Assembly (NCBI RefSeq): GCF_001039355.2
Contig: NW_019774502.1
Coordinates: 485,982 to 548,738 of the forward strand
Length of the DNA stretch: 62,757 bases
Direction: 5' to 3'
DNA from: Lingula anatina
Lineage: Eukaryota; Brachiopoda; Lingulata; Lingulida; Lingulidae
Shown in pieces: positions 1 through 12,008 of the stretch. Numbering within the stretch: the first letter of the stretch is position 1; each line of letters begins with the position of its first letter. Under the pieces are notes generated by a model. It did not search any database. It saw nothing but the letters and a program-made list of their open reading frames with translations, and had not been told where the DNA came from. The position numbers and the translations under genes are program-made.

Positions 1-89
1 ATTTTTTAAAAAAAATTTAAAAAAAAAAAAAAATAATATAATATAAAAAAAAAGGGAAAAAAAAAATTTTTTCCCCCTCTGATTTTTAA

Positions 90-150
<61 letters not shown>
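1..150. repeat. Low-complexity A/T-rich tract at window edge
   Basis: The first 150 bases are almost only A and T, ending in an uninterrupted A run of about 50. They lie downstream of the minus-strand Brat-like gene, so on that strand they read as poly-T. They may be genuine simple sequence or a low-quality assembly edge. Confidence 0.8.
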
Positions 151-151
<1 letters not shown>

Positions 152-437
152 ACTCATAAATTGGATTTTGTTATCCATTTGCTAACCTTGATACCAATTA
201 GCTATATCATATACCAAGGACTAATCATTTGCAAGTTTACCAGCTTTTCCTTATTCGCTCACAGTTCACAATGCTAAAGGGAGCTGCACACCATGCAGCC
301 ACCGTGGATTATGCTTATCAACTTCCAAAAACTTTCCACAAGCCTGGAAGCAAAATGTAAACCTATACAAAAAGTGCCCCATCCCGAAAAATCAAATAAT
401 CAACAAACTGAATAAAAAACACAGTAAAATCCTTGCT

Positions 438-3400
438 TTAAGTAATGTACAGGGTATTCAGAACCAAAACATGGTGGTTGTTCTTGGCCAGGGTTACCAC
501 ATATCCTTCGGAGGTGATCTTCAATCCACAGCAGCGGCTGACCTTGACATAGGGGCACTCAAATTCGCCAATAAGAGAGCCATCGCGCTGGAACACTGCC
601 ACATGGAAACGGTTGCCATGGCTATCTCCCACCAAGACATCGCCGGCATCACTGATGTCAATTCCGTTGGGGTAGTTGGTGATGTTCTCACAACCGATAC
701 GACGCATGAACTGGCCGTCTTCATTAAACACCACCACACAATGACCCTTAAGTAGAAACAAATCACCTTAAACTTAAAGTACATAAACCGCTTTCATTTC
801 AATCCTGTATAATTACAATAACATACAAAGCACCTCTTAACTCTTTTTAATTACAAAAAACAGAAATGGTAAAATTATTTGAGGAAAGGCAAGGATATTA
901 TCAGGGAAAAAGTTGTGAAATGACAATTCCATGCTATACTTTGAAAAAAATTCCACTGAAACCCATAAAATGATCAAAGAAATTTTCTTTTCAAGGCAAC
1001 TCTCTTTCTCTCTAACATCCACAAAATATCTACACATCATATAAATCTTAGCTTACTTAACCACTGAGAAAACCTCACCTTGAAGTCACAAACAAAATAC
1101 TCCTTGCCGCTGATGGCAATGTCCGAGGGCTCTCTCATGTAGTCACTGCAATCAAACCATTTCACCAAATCGCCGCCCTCAGAAATCACAAACACAGTGG
1201 GAGACACACTGTCCACAGCAACTATGTAGCCTGTAGATAAAATATATGAAACATTTTTTTAAAGGATAGCTATTATGGATGTTTAAAAAAGACTTATGTC
1301 AGTATTTTGTCAATTTTATGTCCTCATTGACTGACACAAATGTTTCAATCAATTCTGACAAATAAATACCAACTATTTGAAAAATCTATATTTTTTATTA
1401 ACTCAGATTGTAAATAATAGATGTACAATAAATAAATAAATAAATAAATATAAAATAAATAAAATATATATTAACATCAATACAACTACAGCTCTGTGGA
1501 TATGAATGCCAAGTTCCTCAAACTAAGAAGACAATTACAATTAATATTCTCTAACCTTGTTGGGTTATTGCCAATCCCGCAACAATGTCAATGTATCGAA
1601 TGGCAATCTTCTTGATGAAGTGCCCACTCTTGGTGAATATTTGCATGCGCGAACGCTCGTTGCCTCGGTCGCAAACCACATACTTTCCAGTGCTGCGCAT
1701 GACAGCGACCTTGCGGGGGTACCACAACTGACCTTCTTCACGCCCTGAATGCAAAATTTTATCATCTTTCAGCCACAGGCACCAAATTTATTATTCTAAT
1801 CACAGAAGCACATAGCAAGCATATGTCATAGCTCCGGAGGTTAATATAAATGGTGACTACAATGATAAACAGTCTTTACTCTTGCAGGTCAATATATCAT
1901 CTTTTGAGCAGTTATGTAAATTCTGAAGGATATCTGCATTCACTTTCAGGCTAGAGTAAGTGAACTGTGTATGACAGTATGTTATCAAAATTGTCATCCA
2001 AAGTATGCCAGAGCAAATATATATGTTCAGTGCATAGCCAACTAGCAGACTATCTCCTTTGGGGGAAAGGGAAAGATTCAGATTAACACTTTTACATACT
2101 GCAGTTTTTTAATGAAAGGTTTTACTTTACACACTATTATTTGTTGACAAATCTTTTAGTGAAGTGCATTTATCTTAACAATGGGGAAAAGTTATCAACC
2201 TTTTAGATAAATAATTTCAAAATCATCAAAAATCATATATTCTATCCAGTATTTACAGTGCTTACATGGTACTGAACACATCGATAAGATAGCCTGCTTT
2301 CCTATTTTGCTACCCCTCAATCAGAATATTCGTATCTTAAGAATTTATGGCCTTGAAAAAGTACAGCATCTGTAAAATCAACAATTTCCATCAATTGAAA
2401 AGAATCATTATGCTGGCCCACTAACCTGGTATGCCAAACTGGTATTTGAATTCGCCAGTTTTCTCAAATACTTGTATGCGATGATTGTTTGTGTCAGCCA
2501 CAACAATGTCTTCGTCTGCTCCAAGACAGAATCCGTGAGGAGAATTGAACTGCCCTTTGCCTGGCCCAAGCTGACCAAACTTGCACCTAGAAAGGATGAT
2601 ATAAATGCAACTGTTTTTTTTTTCTTTTTCTTTTAATTTTACATTAATCCATAGACCCAAGCTGGTGGAGTAGTTTCAACATTTATGTACAAACCATCGC
2701 ACCAATACAGAAAATAAGCAAATAAGAAAGTCCAACATTGCATTTAAGCCACATATAACATGACTGGACATACAATGCAAAAAAAAAAAAAAAAAAAAAA
2801 ACTATCACATTATCAAATAACCTCATCTACACTTCAGGGCTAGCAGACCGCAGACAGGTTGTGGTCAACAATTTCTTGCAGTGCAACTGCCAACCTATAT
2901 CACATTGTCCCACCAGTGTGGTCCAGACACACTGAGGTTCAGATAGCACAAATTGGGTTTCTGTGGTAATATTAACACATATCTTGGTTATGCTGAACAT
3001 AAAGAGGTTTTGGTTTATAACTATGGCAACTGTAGCCAAGGAAAATATTTACTGTCTATTATTATATCTATTAATATCCCTACTTTAAATTCATACTTTG
3101 TTTGTTATTCATGTCTCAACTTATTGCTACTTAGTCTAGTAAGTGAAAAGTTGAGGTCTGTGACTAAATAATATTGATGATGGCATCAGTCATATTAATT
3201 TTAGTATTTTTAAAAAAAATCTTATGGCTGTCATGGTGGTGATTTCATGACCAAACTACATTACAGAAAATTCCTATTTTTAATCAAATTATATAAAAAT
3301 TTGGTGAATTTTAGGTATCTGAATAAAACCATATAACCAGAATCTCTAATCAAGTTTCAGAGGACATTTTCAAATGTAAAAGTCACTTTGGCTTCATCTC

Positions 3401-6400
3401 TCTAAGTTAAAATCAGTCTCAGTTTTGTGTAAAGGTGTCTAGTTAATATGACATATATTGTGTACAGCGTATGTAGAGAATAGTTTGCATCATCATTAGA
3501 AAAAGTATAGCAAGACAGCTGGATTGTCTCTGCTTGTCTAAGGAGTCTCTCAACCAGAGAAATAAATGTACAAAAATTAGCCAGTTAGTAATTGATCTCT
3601 GGAAAAAGTTACCTGGCCCTTAGCTCATTCTCAACCTGTACATACCTTATTTGCATAGCAGACATCTTCCCCGAAGCTCTGACAGGAAAAGGTGGGTGTG
3701 GGTTTACAGCGCCAGATCCTGCACCGCCCCCATTACCAGTGATAGGTATTCCTGGAAATCGTATTTCTAAGTATACACATTCCTCATTGTGTACAGCAGT
3801 CATCAAATTCATGAAGCCAAGAAAAGTCTTTTTTTTTTTTTTTTTTCAAAATCGTTTGCCAAACCTTTCCACATTTATAATACAAGAGCATTTTCTTCTG
3901 ACAAAGTTGGCTGCATTGTAGCAAGCTTTCAATTGTGAAGCTTAGCCATTGTATGCTTATTAATGAAATCATAATTCCACGTGTGTAAATGTTAGTTCTA
4001 AACAACAAAACATACTTTTAGTATTTTAACAAATAAATTTACAACCTTAACTTGAAATGTTAGCATTTAACGTAACGACAATTGGGGGTACAAATCTCCA
4101 GGCCATGAAAACCTACCTGGTGGCTGGGCCATCACATTTCCTAGGCCAGAGTTTGGGCCGAGGGGGTTTCCAAAAGCCCCAAGTCCGTTCAACTGGGGCG
4201 AAGGTGAGAGCAACCCAGCCAAGTTCTCAAGACTTGGGGTGGTGGAACGCGACCCCGACGAATTGGACGATGGCAGTCCAGTTGGGGTGGATGGAGGTGG
4301 GTGCATCATCCCCCCGGGGAGAGGGGGTGGCAGGCCTAAACCAGACAAGAAGAGATTTGAGTTACCCCCACCAGAGGTTGCACTGCCAAGAAGGGCCGGG
4401 TCAAAACTGTTGGGCTGCGGTGTAAGCTGACTCAGAATGTTCGCGAGGTTGTCTATATGTGGGGAATTAGAACGGGACCCCTGGCCACTCGTTTGCTGTT
4501 CAAAATGGCCAACACCAGAACCTATGGATACATGAAAAACAAGTACACTTTTAACTTTCAGCTTAAAATCTGGAATTCAGAACTTTAAACACCTGTGTTA
4601 TCATGCATTATAGAGAATGACAAGAGAGTGCTGATGCAGGTGGCGACCAGACACCAAAATAATTTGGGACAAGCGTCAAGGACACAGACAGAGCGCCCTC
4701 ACAAATGTTACACAAACATGTTGATGTTATTATCATGTAGGCGGATGTTCCTGGCATGGATTTTTTTGTTTTGTTCCAACCAGCATAAATGTTCCGTTCT
4801 AGTATTTAACAATAAACGCAACAAACAAAGCCACAAAAAACTTTTACAATTATATGATAACACTAGTTTTCAGAATGCTTAAATGTCCTTGTATTTGAGC
4901 ATCCTGTTTGGTAACACAGGAAAACTTGCAAGAAAATGTACCAATATTTCAGGTTAAAAGCACCCTTTAATATTTTAAGCATGAGGGTATCATCAAACTT
5001 GAATATTGGTTAGAGGTAGAACCCAATGTAACAAATGTGACTTGGGTTTCCAAACAATAACATGTAAGTAAAACATTGAAATAACAAGACAACAAAGAAG
5101 CAACCAACAAAATCAAGATCAAAGAAGTACCCTTATCTATTACAATGACATAGTTTTCAACATTTCCCACCAACAAATCTTTGTAATACTAAATCAGGTT
5201 TTCCAATACTGATGACCAGTTGAAAAAAAATTAACACAAATTACTAAAAATATGTCTCAGTAAAAAACATTTTTGAGAAAAGGGCCTTGAAAACATGCCA
5301 ATCAAAATAAAGTTCAATGGTATCTCTCACCAGTGTCTCCTTGTCCAATCTGTGAAGTCCCCCTGGCGGCCAGTCCCACAGCTGAGTGACCAGGAAGTCC
5401 AGTCACGTTGTTCACGTTGAGGCCAGGAACCACTTGACCATTCAGGGTAATTTGACCTGAGAAGATATACACACAAATTACTTAGGCATAAAAAAAACAG
5501 TGAAAGGGAAAAAGAAGCCTGTCATTCAGGGTTTCATAAAAACTGTTAATAACAAATGTATACTTTAAATCACCAAGCATACTCTTTATGATAAATTTTT
5601 GCCAAACAAATTGTCTTCAAATGTTTACCGTACAAAAAATCTATCAACCCACCTAAGTTATTGACACTAACAGTGCCCAACTTGGCCAGTGCGGCAAGAT
5701 TTATGAGTGGAGTGTTGCTTCCACTGCCGCTGCTGCCAGTGTCCACAGACACTCCGCTGTCAGACATGGCTGGGCTCTGGGAGTTGCGAGAAATGCTGCG
5801 CTCCGACAGTGATGTGCTAGGCATGGATTGCATTGAACTCATGCTGGAGATGGACGCAGCCAAGGAAACACTGGACAGTCCAAAGGATGACGTGCTGTAC
5901 TCTGAATGTGGAGTCACTGGGGGTATCCCAGGATTCTCTGGGCTGAGGACACCTGGTGGCAACATGAAGCCTTCGTTCTCAAATGAAGACTGGTGAGATG
6001 TAGGAGACTGCTGATGCTGAGTCTGAACACAAAAGAAGAAAAATTTAATTATTGAAAATTGTCATTTCCTGCAATAAAATATAGAATCAATTTAATGAGA
6101 CCATTTATTCAGACATTATATGTGCTTTAATAATTTGACCACCTTCAATTCCACTAAGCTTTCTTCCACTGAGAGGATTTTCTTTCACAAAGGCATACTT
6201 ACCGCAGCTGGTGCAGGCTGGTCTTCCTTCAAATGCCCAAAGTGTTCCTTCACAGCTTGCTCAAATTTCTCTGCATCAGTCTCAAATTCAATCTTCACGC
6301 TGATGTCAGGGTTGGGAGTGTTGTTGATCAAAGACAGCAACTGAGATGTAATCTGTCTCTTCATACACAGGATCTCAATTGTGTTGCCATATTTCAGGAC

Positions 6401-9400
6401 TCTCTCTGTGAACTTGCAGCCATCATCAATCTTCTCAATGGTCTTCTCTACATTGTGAAACACATCCATGACTTTCAGCTCTTGAGACTTGTGCAACTTT
6501 TCCACTTCTTCCAACAAACTCTCCTGTAACGTAAAAAAAGGCAATTAGTGAAATTAAACCATTTATCTTTCTATCTGATTAACAAGTACATAAATTGATG
6601 GTTCATTGTCCTCTAACAAAATGTTAAAATAGGTTCTTATAAATTTTGATCTCAAATACCTGTCTCTTCTCTAGAATGGCCTTGTAACTCTGGAATGTCT
6701 CCTTCACCAGGTCTCTCGCATTGTCCCTGGCATTCTGAAGATCAGACAAGTGGTTTTCCAAACTGGCAGAAGCCTCCTCACAGAATGAAACCTTAAACAA
6801 CATAATGGCAAATTAAGTATATGTTCTTTCTAAATTGGCACGTGCTGCTCTCACTAAACCATAACTCTCCATTTAACAATTTTCCCCTTAGACCAGCTAA
6901 ATAAACACCATCTCATACTTATCTCGACTGCTTGCTCAGAACTTTTTCATTTTTTTCCACACTGGTGGCAAATGATCTCCAACAAGCTGAAAATCAAGGT
7001 TATTATTTGTAATTTATTTACTTTAAAATCAAGCTCACAAATACTGACCTTTCCTTTGCATTCTGACATCAGATTTTTCAATTCTTCAGAATGTTTCTCA
7101 TCACCGTTCCCGATTCTGTCAATCTGATGTCCCTGGTGTTGATTGGTCACCATGCATTCATTACAGATGGGAGTCTGAAAAAAAAAAAAAAACATACGCA
7201 ATGTCAGACAGGGTCTTAAGGTCTTAAATCACGTCTCTGACATTCCATTGCATCAACTTTGAATCAATACTTTCCCCAGCACAGATGCAGACTGAAGGTT
7301 GTCTACATTGATTTTTCTGTAATTTTTTTTTACTTGCCTTTCTATAAAATCTTTTATATAACTCGTTCAAAGTTCAAATGCTCAAGTATGACACTATAAA
7401 ATGCAAGTTAAGCGAATGTTTTCAATCGGAATTCACTGATCAAAGTATTTCTCATTTTTTTTTATTAATTGACAAAGAGCAATGAACAACAAAACCAAAA
7501 CTATATTGGGAATGTTACTGAAATCACACACAGGAGTGCCTAGGAAAAAAAAAAAAAAACAAGGAAAGTGCACGGCGCCGGCGACGGCATCGGCATCGGC
7601 ATCGGCGACGACAGACGCAGGTGATGGCAATATGTACAGACACATCTGTGTCTGTACATAAAAACAGCATAACTTCTACAATAATGGCCCGATCATGCTG
7701 ATTTTCGAACTTGACCTGCGTTTTATGAATATTCATCAGCTGTGTAAATATAAAGCCAAAAAGTAAAACTGCCTTCTACTTATCGTGTTTACAATGAAAG
7801 TGCACGGCGCCAGCGACGACGATGATGGGGACAACAGACGCAGGTGATGGCAATATGTACAGACACATCTATATATATTTACTGTACTGTTTGAGAACAG
7901 TAAGTGACATGGTTTTTCTTAAATGGTCATCATGGGAGCAGTGCCCAAAATAGTTTTTTTTTTAAATTTTGATGCAATATTACATAATGTTTAACAGCAT
8001 GATGACCATCAATTTTTAATAATAAAATATTAGTATCATGGATATTCAGAAAATGTGACTAGCAAAGGTCTTCAGGCCCATGGAATTTAAAAGTCACAAC
8101 TTGAAAATGCCAAAATGTAAACAAGACAGCACTGTTCTGAAGTTTTTTTTTTTTTCCATTTTTAACAATTTTTAACATAAAACAAAATTAACAGTTTACT
8201 GCCATTTTTATATGATCAACTAAGAAAATTGATGAGATGGGAAAAATATCAATAGAGCAGTGTTAAATGTCCAATTTCTTCCATTCTGAGATTCTGAACA
8301 TAGTGAATGATTGAATCTGACAAACTGCAATGATATGAGTTTATTTCCATTTTTGACACTTTATTACACAATACACGATAACAAGTTTACCATCATTTTT
8401 ACAAAATCAACTAACAATGTTGTAAAGATGCAGGAAATGTCAAACAAAAACTTTTACGTATCTTATTAGTTTAATAATGAGACTGTTAACATGCCTAAGA
8501 ATTGAATCTGAGGAAATGTGAAAAATATGCTGAAAAGTGAAAAAACAGCATAACTTCTACAATAATGGCCCGATCATGCTGATTTTCGAACTTGACCTGC
8601 GTTTTATGAATATTCATCAGCTCTGTAAATATAAAGCCAAAAAATAAAACTGCCCTCCACTTATCGTGTTTACAAGGAAAGTGCACGGCGCCGGCATCGC
8701 CATCGCCATCGGCATCGCCATCGCCATCGGCGACGGCGACGACAGACGCAGGTGATGGCAATATGTACAGACACATCTGTGTCTGTACATAAAAAATCTC
8801 ATTACCTACCTGGCAAGTATTACAGAAGTACTTCATTCCTTCCACTGGATGTATTTCACAGAACAATGGCTTATGAATCACAGGCCCCTCTTCACCACTT
8901 TGAATATCTTCAAATGAAACCACCTGGAAATATATATGTAATCATGAAAATAAGTGTGTCCAACAAAACTACCTTTGGCATTACTTTATACTTATTAAAA
9001 TCTGGAGGTTACTGGGAAAAAAACTGTCAGAATCATCATATAATCAATCTCATCTCTGTTTAATTACTAACATTTCAAAGACAATATAATACACTAATTA
9101 AACGTGTAAAAAATCTTAACTGTTATACAATGCAACTGAATATTGATGACCTATCACACTGCAATCAGCTTTCCTTTCATATGAATGATCTTACACCTTT
9201 CCATGGAAATAATATCAGCTTTCCTTTCATACAAATGATCTTACACCTTTCCATGGTAATAATATGAACGTAAACAATTTCACTTTGGAGCACACAGTGG
9301 AGAATTTTTTTCCTTCATCTGAACAGTGTTATTTTTCAATGTTCACAATGTAGAAAACATTGTTTCATACACAATAGCATACTTTCTAATTCCATCTTAA

Positions 9401-10548
9401 ATGACAGGGCCCATTATCTTGTTTTTCCAGACAAATCTGTATGAATGCTTCTTAAGGAATTCAATTACATACATTTTGATGAAAATGAGGCTTATTACAA
9501 GAACAATCATTAAGGTAAGGAAAAATAAGTTATTGCCATATGCCATGGCAACAACAACACACTAGAAACAGAGATTTTCTAACAAGATCTATAGGCACTC
9601 AAGACGGTTGAACATTTGGCTACAGCATGGGTTTCTGTATGTCTGATGAGAAACAGAGATAAATTACTCTCATTCCTTTTGTTCATCAATTATCTCCTGT
9701 ACATTTATCATCAAGCCAGCTGTGGATAATCTATTATCTTCTGTCTATTTTCAGGACAACTAGAGAACTGCTAACGAACTGTTATGAGAAATCCTGCACT
9801 AAGCAAGCCTTACACTTAAACACAGGCCGATTTTGATTGTCACTTTCCAATATCACAAATTAAATGGCACTAATTTAACTTGGGAGGGAATTGGAAATTA
9901 TCACATTAATCAAAAAATATTGATCACAGGGACAACAGCAGCGAGCTTTTAGGCTTCATCATTGAAAACCCTGAAATAAATTTATCCATTTGCTAAAGCT
10001 ATTATCAATTTTTCGAACTGTGATGTTGTCCAACAATAACCCAAAAATGGAAATTTAAGAAGAACAGAAGTAAAATCTACCTTGTGATTCTCAAAACATC
10101 TCATGTACTGGTGGGCAGTGACACAGTTTGGACAGAGAAAATTGGCACAATCGCTGCAACGAGCAACTGCCTTCTCCTTGGCCTTGCAACTGGTGCAGAC
10201 GATTTGCATGTTCTCAATGGCCGACATGTCCAGTAGGTTGACCATCACCAGGTCCTGGCTCAGTTCCTCGCAACCCTTGGCTGGGATTTTGGTCTCCTGT
10301 TTGCACAATGGGCAAGTGATGGCCTCCAAGGGCGCGTCGGTCTCCGGATCCTTGGTCAGTTTCTCCAGGCACGGCAAACAGAACGTGTGCAGACATGACA
10401 GCAGTCTGGGCTGGTTAAACTTCTCTTCGCAGAGGGTGCATAAATATTCTTCGTTGACCGACTCTACGGAGACCGGAGATGCTGACCCCGAGTGCTCTTC
10501 TTCTTCTTCTTCAGTAGGGCACCCTTCTAGTTCTTCGTGGTCAGACAT
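438..10548 (-). CDS. brat: Brat/NCL-1-type TRIM-NHL RNA-binding protein (13 coding exons)
   Basis: Coding exons in transcript order: 10548-10081, 8923-8810, 7174-7049, 6791-6660, 6523-6203, 6022-5653, 5456-5331, 4521-4117, 3751-3646, 2586-2426, 1744-1556, 1230-1079, 746-438. All junctions are GT-AG and phases match, giving 2979 nt and 992 aa. Seen: an acidic N-terminus; a C3HC4 RING at residues 37-82 (C37, C40, C52, H54, C57, C60, C79, C82); B-box 1 at 118-155; B-box 2 at 178-210; a coiled coil at about 213-385; a Ser/Gly/Pro-rich linker at 388-720; and an NHL propeller at about 723-991 (motifs [41 protein letters not shown]). Known: Brat and NCL-1 bind mRNA through the NHL propeller and repress translation in the cytoplasm. 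The linker and NHL order match Brat better than TRIM2/3, which carry a filamin domain between coiled coil and NHL. Fly Brat has no RING, so this copy looks ancestral in architecture. The start has an in-exon splice acceptor upstream (10585), implying a non-coding first exon. The 3' UTR runs off or ends before the window start. The gene lies tandem to TXNDC9 on the same strand. Confidence 0.93.
7559..7870. repeat. Tandem copies 1 and 2 of an approximately 232-bp repeat with GGCATC hexamers
   Basis: The motif AAAGTGCACGGCGCC begins at 7565 and again at 7797, a period of 232 bp. The first copy is complete and the second is truncated after ACAGACACATCT. Each copy holds a G+C-rich hexamer tract (GGCATC/GGCGAC type) unlike the surrounding A+T-rich intron. 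Copy 1 also holds a perfect inverted repeat at 7631-7660 (14-bp arms, 2-bp centre). The same unit recurs at 8541-8794. Confidence 0.85.
8541..8794. repeat. Third copy of the approximately 232-bp hexamer-containing repeat
   Basis: Nearly identical to the unit at 7660-7870 (AACAGCATAACTTCTACAAT start, AAAGTGCACGGCGCC at 8678). It has a longer GGCATC/GGCGAC-type tract and a complete 14-bp-arm palindrome at 8762-8791. It ends only about 15 bp from the splice donor of the Brat exon at 8810-8923. Confidence 0.85.
9164..9263. repeat. 50-bp direct tandem duplication
   Basis: Two adjacent 50-bp units beginning ATCAGCTTTCCTTTCATA differ at only a few positions. They lie in Brat intron 1. Confidence 0.9.
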
Positions 10549-11515
10549 CTTGCTTGTTGAGTCACACTCGACTATTAAATATTATCTGGAAAACAAGAGA
10601 TGAATTGCCCTTAGTTTAGACCATGTAATAACCATGACAAATAGTCTTAAATACTCCAGACCTAATCATTATACCGAGATCATTCACTGGAATACAATAA
10701 CCATCATCTCATCAGCAACTAGAGGTAAAAATATCACATCATATCAGTTTTACAATCTGATAACAGACGTATGACCTACCTATGAACAATGACACTAAAC
10801 AGTATCCATGAGAGGCTCAGATTTGATATCATCAGCAATAGTCCAAACACCAATAAGACGGGGAGAGACAGAGATAGTAATGTATGCTTGATAAGCTACT
10901 CACAGCCTTCACAACAAAATCAATACAACTAGTCTTGCACAGTGACTGTATATGTATGCAGGCAGCCTAAGGTGACCCCCACTGATACAATTATTCGTCT
11001 TGGTCTCTCTCTTTCTCTCACATTTAACCAGTATGAAAAACGCTGCCCAGGGTTTATAACAAAGACCAACTTCGGCGATTAAAAACAAGGCAGAAAATTA
11101 TTTTATTTTTTTTTCTAATAATTACAGTGTAGCTGAAGTACTTTTGTATATGACATATCATGTTGTTACAATAAAGTCAGTCATTATGTGCTTTGGCAAC
11201 AACAAGCACATCTTTCATTTTCACTACTAATGGTTCTTCATGAAGGAAAAAAAAAAAACCTACATATGGCAAAGTGGAGCAAGCTTAATTGCTTTCTTCT
11301 ATAACAAATCTAATAAGGATTCCAAATGTTCATTTCTTGGTTCTTGTTGAACTTTCGCATAACACAGAACTCCATTTTTAAACAGTTGTTCCTAAAAGAC
11401 CCCTATCTTTAATAGTTTAAAGGGGAAATATGTAAAATCTATGAAAGATTCATACCTCAACAATACATACGAGCAGAGGTATTATACTCCAAGGCAAGAC
11501 TTGCATTATTTAGAA

Positions 11516-12008
11516 CAGGCCTTATAATTCGATTAGACGTTTACTAACACTACCTGCAAATCTTTTAACGCTAACACCCATATTAACCACATAACCAGGG
11601 CTTGACATTAATTAAGAGTGGCCCACTGAAAACCAACCTAGGGCCATTGAATCGATGGGGTCACTGGCCCAAAGAGCAAGTAAAATGTTTTGTGTCAAAT
11701 CATCCTTGCAATATTTACCGGTATCTCGTGCCAGTACAGTGATTGCGAAAGCCGTCGGACCACGGCCATATGCCGGCAAAAGTTTTGTGGGCTGGANCCA
11801 GTATCGAAAAAAGTTAGTGTCAAGCACTGATAACCCACAAATTAACAAGCACTACCAGAAGGGATGAATGTTAGTGCTAGGTATACCTTTGTTGGTGTTA
11901 AATACTTGTAATGTATGTTTATTATTGGGTTTTGTGATTAATATGGGCGTAAGTGCTAAAAAATCTGAGGGTAGTGTTAGTAAACGCCGTATCTGTTTAT
12001 ACGGCCTG
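11516..12008. mobile_element. hAT-like MITE (outer element) with CAGGCC termini
   Basis: Inverted terminal repeats of about 78 bp start CAGGCC(T/G)TATAA at both ends and share GTTTACTAACACTACC and CCCATATTAA blocks. The flanks TAGAA and TAGTT could be a decayed 5-bp target duplication. The left terminus resembles the element at 40500 (GAACAGGCCTTATAA in both). No transposase frame is present. It is interrupted by a second element at 11596-11829. Confidence 0.75.
11596..11829. mobile_element. Nested hAT-like MITE, 5-bp target duplication ATAAC
   Basis: The 234-bp insert starts CAGGGCTTGACA and ends TGTCAAGCACTG, which are inverted repeats of each other. It is flanked on both sides by ATAAC, an exact 5-bp direct repeat. 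The CAGGG-type terminus is typical of hAT elements. There is one ambiguous base (N) at 11797. It sits inside the element at 11516-12008. Confidence 0.8.

Larger units (their letters stand above)
7175..8809 (-). other. Brat intron 2 carrying repeat units
   Basis: This intron separates the two B-box 2 exons. It holds three copies of an approximately 230-bp repeat (two tandem at 7559-7870, one at 8541-8794) and short T-rich tracts. No coding sequence was seen apart from repeat-derived frames. Confidence 0.85.

Noticed and set aside
6925-6995. Possible extra Brat exon between exons 3 and 4
   Set aside because: An acceptor-like TTTTCAG is present, but every phase compatible with exon 3 meets a stop. 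Joining exon 3 directly to exon 4 gives a continuous coiled coil in phase.
7559-8794. CRISPR-like array
   Set aside because: Units are about 232 bp with no short repeat/spacer pattern, and the genome is animal.
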